Origin: Rhodobacteraceae bacterium UBA6141
Lineage (GTDB): Bacteria; Pseudomonadota; Alphaproteobacteria; Rhodobacterales; Rhodobacteraceae
Direction: 5' to 3'
Length of the DNA stretch: 64,000 nucleotides
NCBI GenBank assembly: GCA_002423245.1
Contig: DIVD01000024.1
Span: forward strand, 31,181 to 95,180
In this document: one piece after another, positions 8,139 through 17,525 of the stretch
Layout of the letters: each line of letters opens with the position of its first letter
How positions within the stretch are numbered: the first letter of the stretch is position 1
The notes under the pieces: generated by a model
Told to the model about the DNA's origin: nothing
The model's input: only the letters and a program-made list of their open reading frames with translations
Databases searched by the model: none
Made by a program: the position numbers and the translations under genes

Positions 8139-8930
8139 ATGCAGGGCAGCGCAAACCTCAACCTGATGATCAAGGCCGCCCGCAAGGCCGGCCGCAGCCT
8201 GGTCAAGGACTTCCGCGAGGTCGAGAACCTGCAGGTCTCGGCCAAGGGGCCGGGCGACTTCGTGACCAGGGCCGACCGCGAGGCGGAGCGGATCATCAAG
8301 GAAGAGCTGCGCGGCGCGCGCCCCTCCTATGGCTGGGTGGGCGAGGAGACCGGCGAGGCGGCGGGCGAGGATCCGACCCGGCGCTGGCTGGTCGATCCGC
8401 TGGATGGCACCACCAACTTCCTGCACGGGTTGCCGCACTGGTGCATCTCCATCGCGCTGGAGCACAAGGGCGAGATCGTCTCGGCCGTGGTGTTCGACCC
8501 GGCCAAGGACGAGATGTTCCGCGCCGAGAAGGGCCAGGGCGCCTGGATGAACGAAGGGCGGATCCGCGTCTCGGGGCGGCGGAGCATGATCGAGGCGATC
8601 TTCGCCACCGGCGTGCCCTTCGGCGGCCGGTCCACCCTGCCCGCCACGCTGCAGGATCTGGCGCGGCTGATGCCGGTCTGTGCCGGGGTGCGCCGCTGGG
8701 GCGCGGCGGCGCTCGACCTCGCCTATGTGGCGGCGGGGCGCTATGACGGCTATTGGGAGCGCGGGCTGCAGTCGTGGGACATCGCGGCGGGGCTGCTGCT
8801 GGTCAGGGAGGCGGGCGGCTTTGTCGGCCCGGTGCGCGAGGGGGCCGACATGCTGCGATCCGGGTCCATCATTGCCGGCAATGCCGCGCTTTTCGACCCG
8901 CTGTGCAGGATCCTGCGCGAGCCGGCCTGA
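8139..8930 (+). CDS. suhB: Inositol-1-monophosphatase family protein
   Basis: 263 residues, standard for the family. Metal-binding motifs are clear: GEE (WVGEETGEA), DPLDGTTNF (the DPxDGT signature) and WDIAAGLLLVREAGG near the C-terminus. Mg-dependent hydrolysis of inositol monophosphate or a related sugar phosphate; SuhB of E. coli also acts in rRNA transcription antitermination. Whether this copy has either role cannot be told from sequence. Confidence 0.88.
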   Translation: MQGSANLNLMIKAARKAGRSLVKDFREVENLQVSAKGPGDFVTRADREAERIIKEELRGARPSYGWVGEETGEAAGEDPTRRWLVDPLDGTTNFLHGLPHWCISIALEHKGEIVSAVVFDPAKDEMFRAEKGQGAWMNEGRIRVSGRRSMIEAIFATGVPFGGRSTLPATLQDLARLMPVCAGVRRWGAAALDLAYVAAGRYDGYWERGLQSWDIAAGLLLVREAGGFVGPVREGADMLRSGSIIAGNAALFDPLCRILREPA

Positions 8931-8967
8931 TCGCCTGCCTCGCGGGCGCGAGGGCCGGGTGGCGCGC

Positions 8968-9864
8968 TCAGGCCGCCGATGCCTCGCCGGCTTTCTGATG
9001 CGGCAGAAGCGCCGCGTAGGCGCGCGCCCCGGCCTCGGTGATCACGCCGCGCTGCCAGAGGATCGACAGGCATTTCAGCGTCAGATCCTCGCTGCCGAAC
9101 ACGCTGTCGGCGCAGATGGCAAGATGCTTGAGCTGCTCGTCGGTATGGAGATCGGAATCGAGCAGGCTGCGTATCAGCACCGCATCGCCGTCGATCACCT
9201 GGCTCTGGTAGCGGCGCCAGTTCACGCCGGACATCAGCGCGGAGTTCACCGCCTTTGCCTTCAGGAACATGAACTTGTGCAGCAGGAAGCCGTAGCTTTC
9301 CAGCAGCGCGGCCTGTTGGTGGAAAAGCGGTTGCCCCTGATAGAGCGGAACGAAGGCCATCTCGGTGATGATCGCGACGGCCGAGGACAGCGTCTCGCGG
9401 CCATTTTCGAAGATCATCTTCTCGGCGCCCTGCACGTCGATCTTCACGAGATCGGGCCGTGGCAGATCGCCGAGGTCGTCAAGCCGCCGGGTGGTCAGGG
9501 GGACGGTGCGGTCCACGGCCATCGCCTTGTGCCAGCGGCCCAGATAGGCCAGCGTGGCCGGGTTCGGGGCCAGCAGCGAGGTGAAGCCGCTGCTTTTGCA
9601 GATGTGCAGTTCGGCGGGGGTGCCGTCGCCGATCGCGTAGGGAAGGTAGTTTTCACTCTCCGCCTTCCTCGCCTGCAACTGCTCGAAGGCATCTTGCTGT
9701 GGCTCGAACCCCCAGACCTCGCCGTGGCCCGAGCGCAGAAGCGCGTCATAGGGGCAGTCGTTGATCGGGTTGGCGCCGATGTCGAGGATGCGCGTGCGCC
9801 TCTCGGGCTTCAGCAGGGCCACCAGTCGGTCGAGCCGCAGGCTCGCAGCAGTCTCGGACGGCAT
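8968..9864 (-). CDS. FkbM-family methyltransferase
   Basis: 298 residues. SAM-binding motif I is RILDIGANPIND near residue 25, and LVKIDVQGAEKMIFENG is the diagnostic FkbM segment. The middle and C-terminal parts resemble sugar or lipid O-methyltransferases associated with surface polysaccharides. It stands alone between an inositol phosphatase gene (convergent) and the GFA/rhomboid pair. Acceptor unknown. Confidence 0.82.
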   Translation of the reverse strand: MPSETAASLRLDRLVALLKPERRTRILDIGANPINDCPYDALLRSGHGEVWGFEPQQDAFEQLQARKAESENYLPYAIGDGTPAELHICKSSGFTSLLAPNPATLAYLGRWHKAMAVDRTVPLTTRRLDDLGDLPRPDLVKIDVQGAEKMIFENGRETLSSAVAIITEMAFVPLYQGQPLFHQQAALLESYGFLLHKFMFLKAKAVNSALMSGVNWRRYQSQVIDGDAVLIRSLLDSDLHTDEQLKHLAICADSVFGSEDLTLKCLSILWQRGVITEAGARAYAALLPHQKAGEASAA

Positions 9865-9954
9865 GGCTGGCCTCGTTCGTTGCCGGGTGCGGGCAGAGTA
9901 TGGGGGCGAAGGCCGGGTCGGCGCAATCGGGGAACGGGGCCGGCCGGGTGCGGG

Positions 9955-10341
9955 CTACCTGTCCGACGGGTGATTGACCCCGTCGCTCCACTCCACCGCG
10001 CCGAGGTCGCGGGGGTTCAGCCCCTCGAGGCAGGCGGCATTCACCCCCAACTCGTTCGGGTTGGACCGGCGGCGATGGTGGGTGTAGATCCCGCAGACCG
10101 AACAGAACCAGTGCTCCGCGGTCCGGGTGCCGAACTGATAGAGCGTCAGCCTGTCCGCCCCCTCGACGATCCTCACCCCGTCCAGCGGCGCGGTGACGGC
10201 GATGGCGCCCCGCCTGCGGCAGAACGAGCAATCGCAGCGGCGGGCGGTGCCGAGGCCCCCGGGCGCCAGCGTCACCTCGAAGCGCACGGCGCCGCAATGG
10301 CAACTGGCGGGGTGGTTCGGGCGGATCGGGGGCAGGGTCAT
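9955..10341 (-). CDS. GFA-family (glutathione-dependent formaldehyde-activating type) protein
   Basis: 128 residues. Zinc-binding cysteines fit the GFA fold: ASCHCGAVRFEV near the N-terminus, then RRCDCSFCRRRGA, then HWFCSVCGIYTHH. Start ATG at 10341 overlaps the stop of the rhomboid gene by ATGA, so the two are translationally coupled. Most GFA proteins have no proven enzyme activity; binding or sensing of a small adduct is possible. Confidence 0.87.
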   Translation of the reverse strand: MTLPPIRPNHPASCHCGAVRFEVTLAPGGLGTARRCDCSFCRRRGAIAVTAPLDGVRIVEGADRLTLYQFGTRTAEHWFCSVCGIYTHHRRRSNPNELGVNAACLEGLNPRDLGAVEWSDGVNHPSDR

Positions 10342-11078
10342 CGGCGGCGCCTCACGGTCGGGATGCGGGTCGGGGAATAGGTCAGGCCGGGATGCGGCGG
10401 CAGCCCGTGGGTGCGCGACCAGAAGCCGGGGCCCCCGCGCGCAAGCCACAGCGGCAGCGCCAGCACCAGCCCCGCCACGAAGCCGCCGGCATGAGCCCAG
10501 TAGGCGACGCCGCCCGTGGCGGCATCGACGGAGGTGCCGTTGAACACCTGCAGCACGAACCACAGGCCCAGCATCGCCCAGGCCGGCACGGGCAAGATCC
10601 GGAAGAAGATGATGAAGATCACCAGCACGTCGACCCGCGCGCGCGGGAACATCAGCAGATAGCCGCCCATCACCCCCGCGATGGCGCCCGACGCGCCGAC
10701 CGTGGGGACGAGGCTGAAGGGATCGGCGATCAGATGCGCCCCCGCCGCCGCGACGCCGCAGGCAAGGTAGAAGCCGAGGAAGCGGGCATGGCCCATTTCG
10801 TCCTCCAGATTGTCGCCGAAGATCCACAGGAACAGCATGTTGCCGACCAGATGCAGCAGCCCGCCATGCAGGAACATCGAGGTGACCACACCGTGCCACG
10901 CCTGCCCCCGGGTAACGAGGCCGGGGACGAGCGCCCAGTCGCCCCAGAAGGCCATCAGCGCGCGTTCATCCGCGAAAAGCGGCCAGGAATAGAGGAACAC
11001 CGCCACATTCGCCGCAATCAGCGCCCATGTGGCATAGGCCGGATTGCGCGAGGGGTTGTGGTCGCGGATCGGGAACAT
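10338..11078 (-). CDS. Rhomboid-family intramembrane serine protease
   Basis: 246 residues, six or seven membrane segments. Catalytic serine lies in VGASGAIAG (S130) and the histidine in YWAHAGGFVAG (H196), with the family WxxxTSMFLHGGLLHLVGNM segment at about 61-81. It cleaves transmembrane substrates within the inner membrane. Translationally coupled to the GFA gene downstream. Substrate unknown. Confidence 0.9.
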   Translation of the reverse strand: MFPIRDHNPSRNPAYATWALIAANVAVFLYSWPLFADERALMAFWGDWALVPGLVTRGQAWHGVVTSMFLHGGLLHLVGNMLFLWIFGDNLEDEMGHARFLGFYLACGVAAAGAHLIADPFSLVPTVGASGAIAGVMGGYLLMFPRARVDVLVIFIIFFRILPVPAWAMLGLWFVLQVFNGTSVDAATGGVAYWAHAGGFVAGLVLALPLWLARGGPGFWSRTHGLPPHPGLTYSPTRIPTVRRRR

Positions 11079-11247
11079 GCGGCAAGGGTGGCCGCGATGG
11101 CGGGCGGCGTCAAGGGTCGGGGACCCTCTGCCAGGTTCGGCTGACGAGCGTCTGGGCGGCCTGCCACTTCGGCATGATCTTCAAGGCTCCGTCAGCGGGC
11201 GCAGCAAGAACGGGCGGGCGCGGCGCGCCGGATGCCCCGCAGCCGGG

Positions 11248-12021
11248 TCACAGCACCGCCAGATCCGCCAGCAGGCGCGCCAGCCGGTCCGGGTCTGCCA
11301 GTTGCGGGAAATGGCCGGTGGGCAGCGGGAAGACCGGGTCGCAGGGGCTGGCCGCGATCATGTCGCGCTGCAGGGCGGGGGTGATGACGCGGTCCGCCTC
11401 GCACAGGATATAGGCGCGGGGGAGGCGGCCGAAATTGCCGGGCGTGAGGTGGATGCGGTCCGTCTGCGGGCGGTTCGGCTGCGGGCCGAGCGCGGCCGCC
11501 AGCGCTGCCTGCGCCTCGGGTGGCGCGTCCTGCGCAAGAAGGGGCAGGGCGGCTGCCGGATCCAGCGTCGTGGTGCCGGGCCCAGGACCGGGGCGCAGGG
11601 CGGGGCGGATCGTGTCCGACTGGCGCTTCATCAGGTCCAGCGGGCTCTCGCCGTCTTGCGGCAGGAAGGCCGCGACATAGACCAGCCGGGTGATGCGATC
11701 GGGCGCGAGTTCCGCCGCGGCCGAGATCGCCATGCCGCCCATCGAATGGCCGACAAGCAGGGCGGGCGGGCCGGCACGCAGCAGTTCGGCCAGCCGGGCG
11801 GCGTACTGCGCGAGGGTGACGGTGGCGGGATCGGCCGGGTCCGCGCCATGCCCCGGAAGGTCGGGCGCGATGACCTCGTGCCCCAGGGCGGCAAGCCGGG
11901 CAGGAACCTCGCCCCAGGTGCTGGCGCGGCCCCATGCGCCGTGGACGAGCACGATGCGCGCGGGATCGCGCGCGGGGTCAGGCAGGGGGTCAGGCAGGGG
12001 ATCAGGCATGGGATCAGGCAT
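11248..12021 (-). CDS. Alpha/beta hydrolase with MPDP repeats at the N-terminus
   Basis: 257 residues. Oxyanion region LVHGAWG, PDLPGHG, serine nucleophile in LVGHSMGGMA, acid around ILCEADRVITP and histidine in LPTGHFPQL make a complete triad; the pattern resembles esterase/hydroxynitrile-lyase-like salicylate esterase relatives. The protein starts with four MPDP/LPDP tetrapeptides from a 12-bp DNA repeat. ATG at 12021 follows GAAGGGAGC; upstream in-frame ATGs lack ribosome sites. Substrate unknown. Confidence 0.85.
   Translation of the reverse strand: MPDPMPDPLPDPLPDPARDPARIVLVHGAWGRASTWGEVPARLAALGHEVIAPDLPGHGADPADPATVTLAQYAARLAELLRAGPPALLVGHSMGGMAISAAAELAPDRITRLVYVAAFLPQDGESPLDLMKRQSDTIRPALRPGPGPGTTTLDPAAALPLLAQDAPPEAQAALAAALGPQPNRPQTDRIHLTPGNFGRLPRAYILCEADRVITPALQRDMIAASPCDPVFPLPTGHFPQLADPDRLARLLADLAVL
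11978..12021. repeat. 12-bp tandem repeat, four units
   Basis: TCAGGCA recurs at 11978, 11990, 12002 and 12014 with a 12-bp period. It encodes the (M/L)PDP tetrapeptides at the hydrolase N-terminus, and the repeated ATG units make the exact start codon ambiguous by one or two units. Confidence 0.9.
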
Positions 12022-12140
12022 GGGCGCTCCCTTCGGCGGCGGCAGGGCGGCTCCCATGCCGCTGAATGTTGCAAAATGGCAAGGCGGGAGCCTTTTGCAG
12101 GCGATTGTTCCTGCCGGAATGCAGCAAGAATCGCTTTTCG

Positions 12141-13124
12141 TCAATCACCGGTGCCGAACCTTTCCAGCGCGGTGCAGAAGACCGCGCCGTCCACATTGCC
12201 GCCCGAGGCCGTGCAGATCACCGCCTCGCCCTCGATCTCGTCGCCGCGGAACAGCACCGCCGCCAGCGCCACCGCGCCTCCCGGCTCCAGCACGATCTTC
12301 AGCCGCGTGAAGGCCACGGCCATCGCCCGCAGCGCCTCGTCATCGCTGACCACCAGACCGGGGCCGCAGAGCCGTTGCAGGATCGGGAAGGTCAGCGCGC
12401 CCGGCTCGGGCGTGATGATGGCGTCGCAGATCGAGCCGGAGAGCGCGGCATTGCGCCGGCGCTCTCCGGCGGCGAGCGAGCGGGCGGTGTCGTCGAAGCC
12501 CGCGGGCTCTGCCGGGCGCACCCTGAGCCCCGGCGCCCGCGCCTCCAGCGCCAGCGCGATGCCGGCGGTCAGCCCGCCGCCGCCGCAGCACGTCACCACA
12601 TCGGCGCGGGTCACGCCCGCCTCCAGCGCCTGTCTGGCGATCTCCAGCCCGCAGGTGCCTTGCCCGGCGATCACCTCGGCGTCGTCGAAGGGACGCACCA
12701 GCGTCAGCCCCCGCTCTGCCGCGAGGGCCGCGGCGACGGCGTCGCGGTCCCCGGTGGCGCGGTCATAAAGCACCACCTCGGCGCCAAGCGCGCGGGTGTT
12801 GTCGAGCTTCAGCCGCGGCGCGTCGGCGGGCATCACGATCACCGCGGGCGCCCCGAAGGCGCGCGCGGCCGCCGCCACACCCTGCGCATGGTTGCCCGAG
12901 GAACAGGCGATCACCCCGCGCGCCCGCGCCTCGGCCGGCAGCGCCGACAGCGCCGCCCAGGCGCCGCGCGCCTTGAACGACCCGGTGTGTTGCAGGCATT
13001 CGGCCTTCACCAGCACCCGCCGCCCCGCCAGCGCATCGACGAAGGGCGAGGACAGCAGCGGCGTGCAGCGGACATGCCCCGCCATCCGCGCGGCGGCCGC
13101 CTCGATGCGGGCGATGTCGGTCAT
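12141..13124 (-). CDS. Threonine/serine dehydratase-like PLP lyase
   Basis: 327 residues, fold type II. PLP lysine is in HTGSFKARGA (K51), SSGNHAQGVA is the substrate loop, and the phosphate-binding glycine loop reads TCCGGGGL. Length fits catabolic threonine ammonia-lyase or serine racemase-type enzymes without the ACT regulatory domain of IlvA. Four bases separate it from the upstream hydrolase gene, so the two form an operon. Threonine dehydratase is the most likely activity; racemase or hydroxyaspartate lyase cannot be excluded. Confidence 0.85.
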   Translation of the reverse strand: MTDIARIEAAAARMAGHVRCTPLLSSPFVDALAGRRVLVKAECLQHTGSFKARGAWAALSALPAEARARGVIACSSGNHAQGVAAAARAFGAPAVIVMPADAPRLKLDNTRALGAEVVLYDRATGDRDAVAAALAAERGLTLVRPFDDAEVIAGQGTCGLEIARQALEAGVTRADVVTCCGGGGLTAGIALALEARAPGLRVRPAEPAGFDDTARSLAAGERRRNAALSGSICDAIITPEPGALTFPILQRLCGPGLVVSDDEALRAMAVAFTRLKIVLEPGGAVALAAVLFRGDEIEGEAVICTASGGNVDGAVFCTALERFGTGD

Positions 13125-13128
13125 GGGC

Positions 13129-13974
13129 CTAGCCTTCCAGCCGATCCAGGAACGCGCCGATCAGCGCCAGCGATTCGGGCTCGTCGAGGAACGGCACATG
13201 GCCGCGGTCCGGCACCTCGGCGACCAGCGCATCGGGGCGCCGGCGGCGCATCTCGGCCAGCGTTTCGGGCGACAGGATGTCGGAGTTCGCGCCGCGGATC
13301 ACCGCCAGCGGCAGGCCGTCCAGCGCATCGAAGACCTGCCACATGTCGGGGGTCGCGCCGGCCGCGGGCTGCGCCAGCATCGCCGTGTGCAGCGCCGGGT
13401 CATAGCGCAGGCGCAGGCCGCCCTCGGGCCGCTCTTCGTACCAATGCGCGACCTGGCGGCGCCAGACCGCCAGCGGCACCCCCGGAAACTCGCGCGCCAG
13501 GTTCCGCTGCGTCGCCTCGGCCACCGCGTCCAGCGTCGGCTGCGGCGGCACCTTGCCGACATAGTCCATGATCCGCGCCATCCCCGCCGCGTCGACCACG
13601 GGCCCGATATCGTTGAGGATCACCCCCGACAGCCGCGCCCGGAACCCCGCCGCCATCACCATCGCGATCAGCCCCCCGCGCGAGGTGCCGAGGATCGCCA
13701 CCCGCGCAAGCCCCAGATGGTCCAGCAGTTCCACCACGTCCTGCGCCTCGCGCAGCAGGTTGTAGTTGTTGAAATCGGGGTCGTGATCCGAAAGCCCGCG
13801 CCCGCGATAGTCCATGCGGATCAACCGGCAGCGGCCCGCCAGCGGCTCCAGCAGCGTGTCGAAATCGTCCATGTTGCGGGTCAGCCCGGCAAGACACAGC
13901 AGCGGTGTGCCCGTGCCACGGTCGTCATAGGCAAGGCGAAGGCCGTCGGTGGTGGTGAACTTGGCAAGGGTCAT
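13129..13974 (-). CDS. Alpha/beta fold hydrolase
   Basis: 281 residues. LLCLAGLTRNMDDF, MDYRGRGLSDHDP, serine elbow ILGTSRGGLIA, and the C-terminal VPDRGHVPFLDEP histidine define an epoxide-hydrolase/lactonase-like hydrolase. ATG at 13974 is preceded by GGAGA. First gene of a two-gene unit with the dehydratase-like lyase. Substrate unknown. Confidence 0.85.
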   Translation of the reverse strand: MTLAKFTTTDGLRLAYDDRGTGTPLLCLAGLTRNMDDFDTLLEPLAGRCRLIRMDYRGRGLSDHDPDFNNYNLLREAQDVVELLDHLGLARVAILGTSRGGLIAMVMAAGFRARLSGVILNDIGPVVDAAGMARIMDYVGKVPPQPTLDAVAEATQRNLAREFPGVPLAVWRRQVAHWYEERPEGGLRLRYDPALHTAMLAQPAAGATPDMWQVFDALDGLPLAVIRGANSDILSPETLAEMRRRRPDALVAEVPDRGHVPFLDEPESLALIGAFLDRLEG

Positions 13975-14164
13975 GGCGTCTCCAGCAAGGCGGGCGGGAC
14001 GGCCCGGGCCAGTCCCCCGGGCGGCGAAGCTGCCCTCCGGCGCGCAGACTGGCACAGAGCCGCGCGCCGCGAAAGGGGCCGGGCGCGGCGAAAGGGGGCG
14101 GTTCGCGCTTGGCGCGGCGCGCGCGGCCCTAGCATCGGCGCATCCGCAACCGGGAGCCACGCCG

Positions 14165-14752
14165 ATGAACACCGATCCTGACCAGTTGCGCGCCCGCATC
14201 GCCGAATTGCGGCAGGCGCTGGAGGCCGGGGTCGAGGAGCGCCGGCAGATCTGGCGCTACCGGATCGACCGGGGACGCGCGGTGTTCGAGGCCGAGGCGC
14301 AGCAGCAGCACCGCGAACTGCGCGAGGGGCTGGCGAGCTACATCGCCCGCGCGCGGCTGTCGGTGGTGGTGACGGCGCCGTTCATCTATGCGCTGATCGT
14401 GCCCTTCGCCCTGCTGGACCTGTTCGTGACCGTCTATCAGGCGGTGTGCTTTCCGGTCTATGGCATCGCCAGGGTGCGCCGCGCCGATCACATCATCATC
14501 GACCGGCACATGCTGGGCTACCTCAACGGGCTGCAGAAGCTGAACTGCGTCTATTGCGGCTATGCCAACGGGCTGATCTCCTATGTGCGGGAGATCGCGG
14601 GCCGGACCGAGGCCTACTGGTGCCCGATCAAGCATCTGCGCAGCGCGACCGAGCCGCATCCGCATTACGACGGGTTCTGCGATTTCGGCGATGCCGCGGG
14701 CTTTCGCGCGCGGGTTGACGGGCGCGACGCGCGGCCGCGCCGGGAGGTCTAG
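14165..14752 (+). CDS. Conserved membrane protein with CVYCGYANGL motif
   Basis: 195 residues. N-terminal ~55 residues are helical and charged, followed by one or two membrane segments (about residues 63-100, SVVVTAPFIYALIVPFALL), then a soluble part with paired cysteines LNCVYCGYANGL and a later YWCPIKH. It looks like a membrane-anchored protein with a cysteine cluster that could bind metal. I do not recognise a named family with certainty. ATG at 14165 follows GGGAG. Convergent with fabI, nine bases apart. Confidence 0.75.
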   Translation: MNTDPDQLRARIAELRQALEAGVEERRQIWRYRIDRGRAVFEAEAQQQHRELREGLASYIARARLSVVVTAPFIYALIVPFALLDLFVTVYQAVCFPVYGIARVRRADHIIIDRHMLGYLNGLQKLNCVYCGYANGLISYVREIAGRTEAYWCPIKHLRSATEPHPHYDGFCDFGDAAGFRARVDGRDARPRREV

Positions 14753-14761
14753 GCGCCCGGC

Positions 14762-15550
14762 CTACAGGTTCTCGGGCTGCGGCATCCCCAGCACATGAAA
14801 GCCGCAGTCCACGATCACGATCTCGCCCGTGGTGCAGGCGCCGTAGTCGGAGGCGAGGTAGACCGCCGTGCCGCCGATCGACTCCAGCGTCGCATTGGCG
14901 CGCAGCGGAGAGTTCGCCTCGGTATGGCGGAAGGTCTTGCGCGCGCCGCCGATGGCCGCGCCCGCCAGCGTCTTCATCGGGCCGGGGCTGATCGCGTTGA
15001 CGCGGATGCCGTCGGGGCCAAGGTCGTTGGCAAGGTAGCGCACCGCGGATTCCAGTGCCGCCTTGGCCACGCCCATCACGTTGTAGAACGGCGTCACCCG
15101 GTTCGATCCCTGGTAGGTCAGCGTCAGCAGCGTACCGCCATCGGGCATGATCTGTGCCGCCCTGCGCGCCACGTCGATGAACGAAAAGCACGAGATCGAC
15201 AGTGAATTGCGGAAATTCTCGCGCGTGGTGTTGATGAAGCGGCCGGCCAGTTCGGTCTTGTCGGAATAGGCGATGGCGTGGACGAGGAAGTCGATCTTGC
15301 CCCATTCCGCCTTCAGCCGGGCGAAGGCGGCGTCGAGACTCTCGTCGTTCATCACATCGACATCGACCAGCAGCGAGGCGCCGAGCGAGGCCGCCAGCGG
15401 CTCCACCCGCTTGCCGAACGCCTCGCCCTGATACGCAAAGGCCAGTTCCGCGCCCTCGGCGGCCAGCGCCCGCGCGATGCCCCAGGCGATGGAACGGTCG
15501 TTGGCGACCCCCATCACCAGCCCGCGCTTGCCCGTCATCAGATCGGCCAT
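14762..15550 (-). CDS. fabI: Enoyl-ACP reductase (NADH) FabI
   Basis: 262 residues, the typical FabI length. NADH-binding GVANDRSIAWGIA at the N-terminus, first tyrosine in LTLTYQGSNRV, and the catalytic Tyr-x6-Lys in FYNVMGVAKAA. Performs the last reduction in each fatty-acid elongation cycle. Last gene of the fabA-fabB-fabI operon; six bases separate it from fabB. Target of triclosan in other bacteria. Confidence 0.96.
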   Translation of the reverse strand: MADLMTGKRGLVMGVANDRSIAWGIARALAAEGAELAFAYQGEAFGKRVEPLAASLGASLLVDVDVMNDESLDAAFARLKAEWGKIDFLVHAIAYSDKTELAGRFINTTRENFRNSLSISCFSFIDVARRAAQIMPDGGTLLTLTYQGSNRVTPFYNVMGVAKAALESAVRYLANDLGPDGIRVNAISPGPMKTLAGAAIGGARKTFRHTEANSPLRANATLESIGGTAVYLASDYGACTTGEIVIVDCGFHVLGMPQPENL

Positions 15551-15556
15551 GTCAGT

Positions 15557-16786
15557 TCACCCCAGATACTTGGACAGCAGCATAGAGCCATTGGTGCCAC
15601 CAAAGCCGAAGCTGTTGGTCATCACCGTATCCAGCCCCGCGCCGTCGATCCGGGTGGTGGCAATCTCGCCCGGATCGATCGCCGGATCGAGCCTGGCCAC
15701 GTTGATCGAGGGTGCGATGAAGTCGTGTCGCAGCATCAAGATGCAGTAGATCGCCTCCTGCGCGCCGGTGGCACCCTGGCTGTGGCCGGTCATCGACTTG
15801 GTGGAACTGATCGGCGGCGTGCTGCCGCGCCCGAACACCCGGCGCACGGCCTCCACCTCGCCGACATCGCCGACCGGGGTCGATGTGCCATGCGCGTTGA
15901 TGTAGCCGACCTTGCGATCGGGGCCGAGCGATTGCAGCGCCAGCCGCATCGCCCGCTCGCCGCCCTCGCCCGAGGGGGCAACCATGTCATGCCCGTCCGA
16001 GGTGGCGGCATAGCCGGTGATCTCGGCATGGATCCGCGCGCCGCGCGCCTTCGCGTGTTCCAGTTCCTCGAGCACGAGGATGCCGCCGCCGCCGGCGATC
16101 ACGAAGCCGTCGCGCCCCGCATCGAAGGCGCGCGAGGCCTCGGACGGGCGGTCGTTGTACTTGGACGACATCGCCCCCATCGCGTCAAAGAGGCAGGACA
16201 ACGTCCAGTCCAGTTCCTCGGCGCCGCCGGCGAACATCACGTCCTGCTTGCCCATCATGATCTGCTCGGCGGCGTTGCCGATGCAATGCAGCGAGGTGGT
16301 GCAGGCCGAGGTGATGGAATAGCTGATGCCCTTGATCCTGAACGCGGTCGAGAGATTGGCCGAGATCGTCGAGGACATGCATTTGGGCACGGCGAAGGGC
16401 CCGATCCGCTTGGGCGCGCCCTGGGTCAGCACGATCTGATGCGCGGCGAACATGGATGAGGTGGAGGGCCCGCCCGACCCGGCGACAAGGCCGGTGCGGG
16501 GGTTCGACACCTCCGCCTCGGTCAGGCCCGCATCGGCGATGGCCTGGCTCATCGCGATATGGGCATAGGCCGCGCCCGGCCCCATGAAGCGCAGCGCGCG
16601 CTTGTCGACATGGGCGGTGATGTCGATATCGACCGCGCCCGCGACCTGGCTGCGAAAGCCGCGCTCCGCCATGTCGGCATTGGTGGTAATGCCCGACCGG
16701 CCCGCCCTCAGCGAGGCCAGAACCTCATCCGTGCTGTTGCCGATGGATGAAACGATGCCGAGGCCAGTAACGACGACGCGGCGCAT
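15557..16786 (-). CDS. fabB: 3-oxoacyl-ACP synthase I
   Basis: 409 residues. The Cys-His-His triad of condensing enzymes is visible: cysteine in ITSACTTSLHCIG, histidine in INAHGTSTPVGD, histidine in MTGHSQGATGAQEA. Its place next to fabA identifies it as the FabB type needed to elongate unsaturated acyl chains, rather than FabF. The gap to fabA is 26 bp. Confidence 0.95.
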   Translation of the reverse strand: MRRVVVTGLGIVSSIGNSTDEVLASLRAGRSGITTNADMAERGFRSQVAGAVDIDITAHVDKRALRFMGPGAAYAHIAMSQAIADAGLTEAEVSNPRTGLVAGSGGPSTSSMFAAHQIVLTQGAPKRIGPFAVPKCMSSTISANLSTAFRIKGISYSITSACTTSLHCIGNAAEQIMMGKQDVMFAGGAEELDWTLSCLFDAMGAMSSKYNDRPSEASRAFDAGRDGFVIAGGGGILVLEELEHAKARGARIHAEITGYAATSDGHDMVAPSGEGGERAMRLALQSLGPDRKVGYINAHGTSTPVGDVGEVEAVRRVFGRGSTPPISSTKSMTGHSQGATGAQEAIYCILMLRHDFIAPSINVARLDPAIDPGEIATTRIDGAGLDTVMTNSFGFGGTNGSMLLSKYLG

Positions 16787-16812
16787 GGGCGGCTCTCCTG
16801 AAAAGCTGGGGA

Positions 16813-17325
16813 TCAGGCTGCCGGGGCAGCCAGACCGACCCTCATGTCCTTGACCTGATAGATGACCTCGCCATCGGCCTCGACCCGGCCATCGGCGACG
16901 CCCATCTTCAGCCGCCGGTCGATGAGGCGGGTGAAATCCACGTGATAGGTGATCATCGTGCGGGCGGGGGTGACCATGCCGGTCAGCTTCACCTCACCGG
17001 CGCCAAGCGCAAAGCCCTGGCCCTGCCAGCCGCGCCAGCCAAGGTTGAAGCCGGTCAGTTGCCACAGCCCGTCAAGGCCAAGACAGCCGGGCATCACCGG
17101 GTTGCCGGGGAAGTGGCACTTGAAGAACCACAGGTCGGGGGTGATGTCGAATTCGGCGACCACATGGCCCTTGCCATGCGCGCCGCCATCTGCGGAAATG
17201 TCGGTGATGCGGTCCATCATCAGCATCGGCGGTTCGGGCAGCTGCGCATTGCCGGGGCCGAAAAGTTCCCCCCGCGCGCATTTCAGCAGCGCCTCCCTGT
17301 CGAAGCTTGTCGGATAACCCGCCAT
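16813..17325 (-). CDS. fabA: 3-hydroxydecanoyl-ACP dehydratase/isomerase
   Basis: 170 residues from the ATG at 17325 (MAGYPTSFDREALL), which matches the usual FabA start and length; an in-frame ATG at 17385 would add 20 unrelated residues. Active-site histidine in FKCHFPGNPVMPG (H71) and aspartate in CLGLDGLWQL (D85). Introduces the cis double bond in anaerobic unsaturated fatty-acid synthesis. First gene of fabA-fabB-fabI, divergent from irr across 200 bp. Confidence 0.95.
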   Translation of the reverse strand: MAGYPTSFDREALLKCARGELFGPGNAQLPEPPMLMMDRITDISADGGAHGKGHVVAEFDITPDLWFFKCHFPGNPVMPGCLGLDGLWQLTGFNLGWRGWQGQGFALGAGEVKLTGMVTPARTMITYHVDFTRLIDRRLKMGVADGRVEADGEVIYQVKDMRVGLAAPAA

Positions 17326-17467
17326 GCCGGCCCGTCCCCCCGTGCAGAACACTCTCTCATACCGGCTTCCCTCTAGCATCCGCATCGGAGGGGGCGCAAT
17401 AGCCGCGCGGGCCCCGGTTTTCGGGGCGCATCGGAGGCGCGCGGCGTGCGACTTTGGCGGATAGGGT

Positions 17468-17497
17468 TTGAAATCGCGGCGGCTCCGCCCTTATATG
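17468..17497 (+). promoter_or_regulatory. Likely promoter of irr
   Basis: TTGAAA at 17468-17473 and TTATAT at 17491-17496 are spaced by 17 bases, about 30 bases before the irr start. A good match to a sigma-70 type promoter in otherwise GC-rich sequence. Confidence 0.6.
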
Positions 17498-17525
17498 AAA
17501 CTTCAGCAAAGGGGATGTTGCGCAG

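Noticed and set aside
8139..14752. Genomic island covering the mixed enzyme genes between 8 and 15 kb
   Set aside because: No integrase, transposase, tRNA border or visible change in base composition; genes are ordinary chromosomal types in both orientations.
17326..17385. ATG at 17385 as the fabA start
   Set aside because: It adds 20 residues unlike FabA; MAGYPTSF at 17325 gives the normal length and N-terminus.
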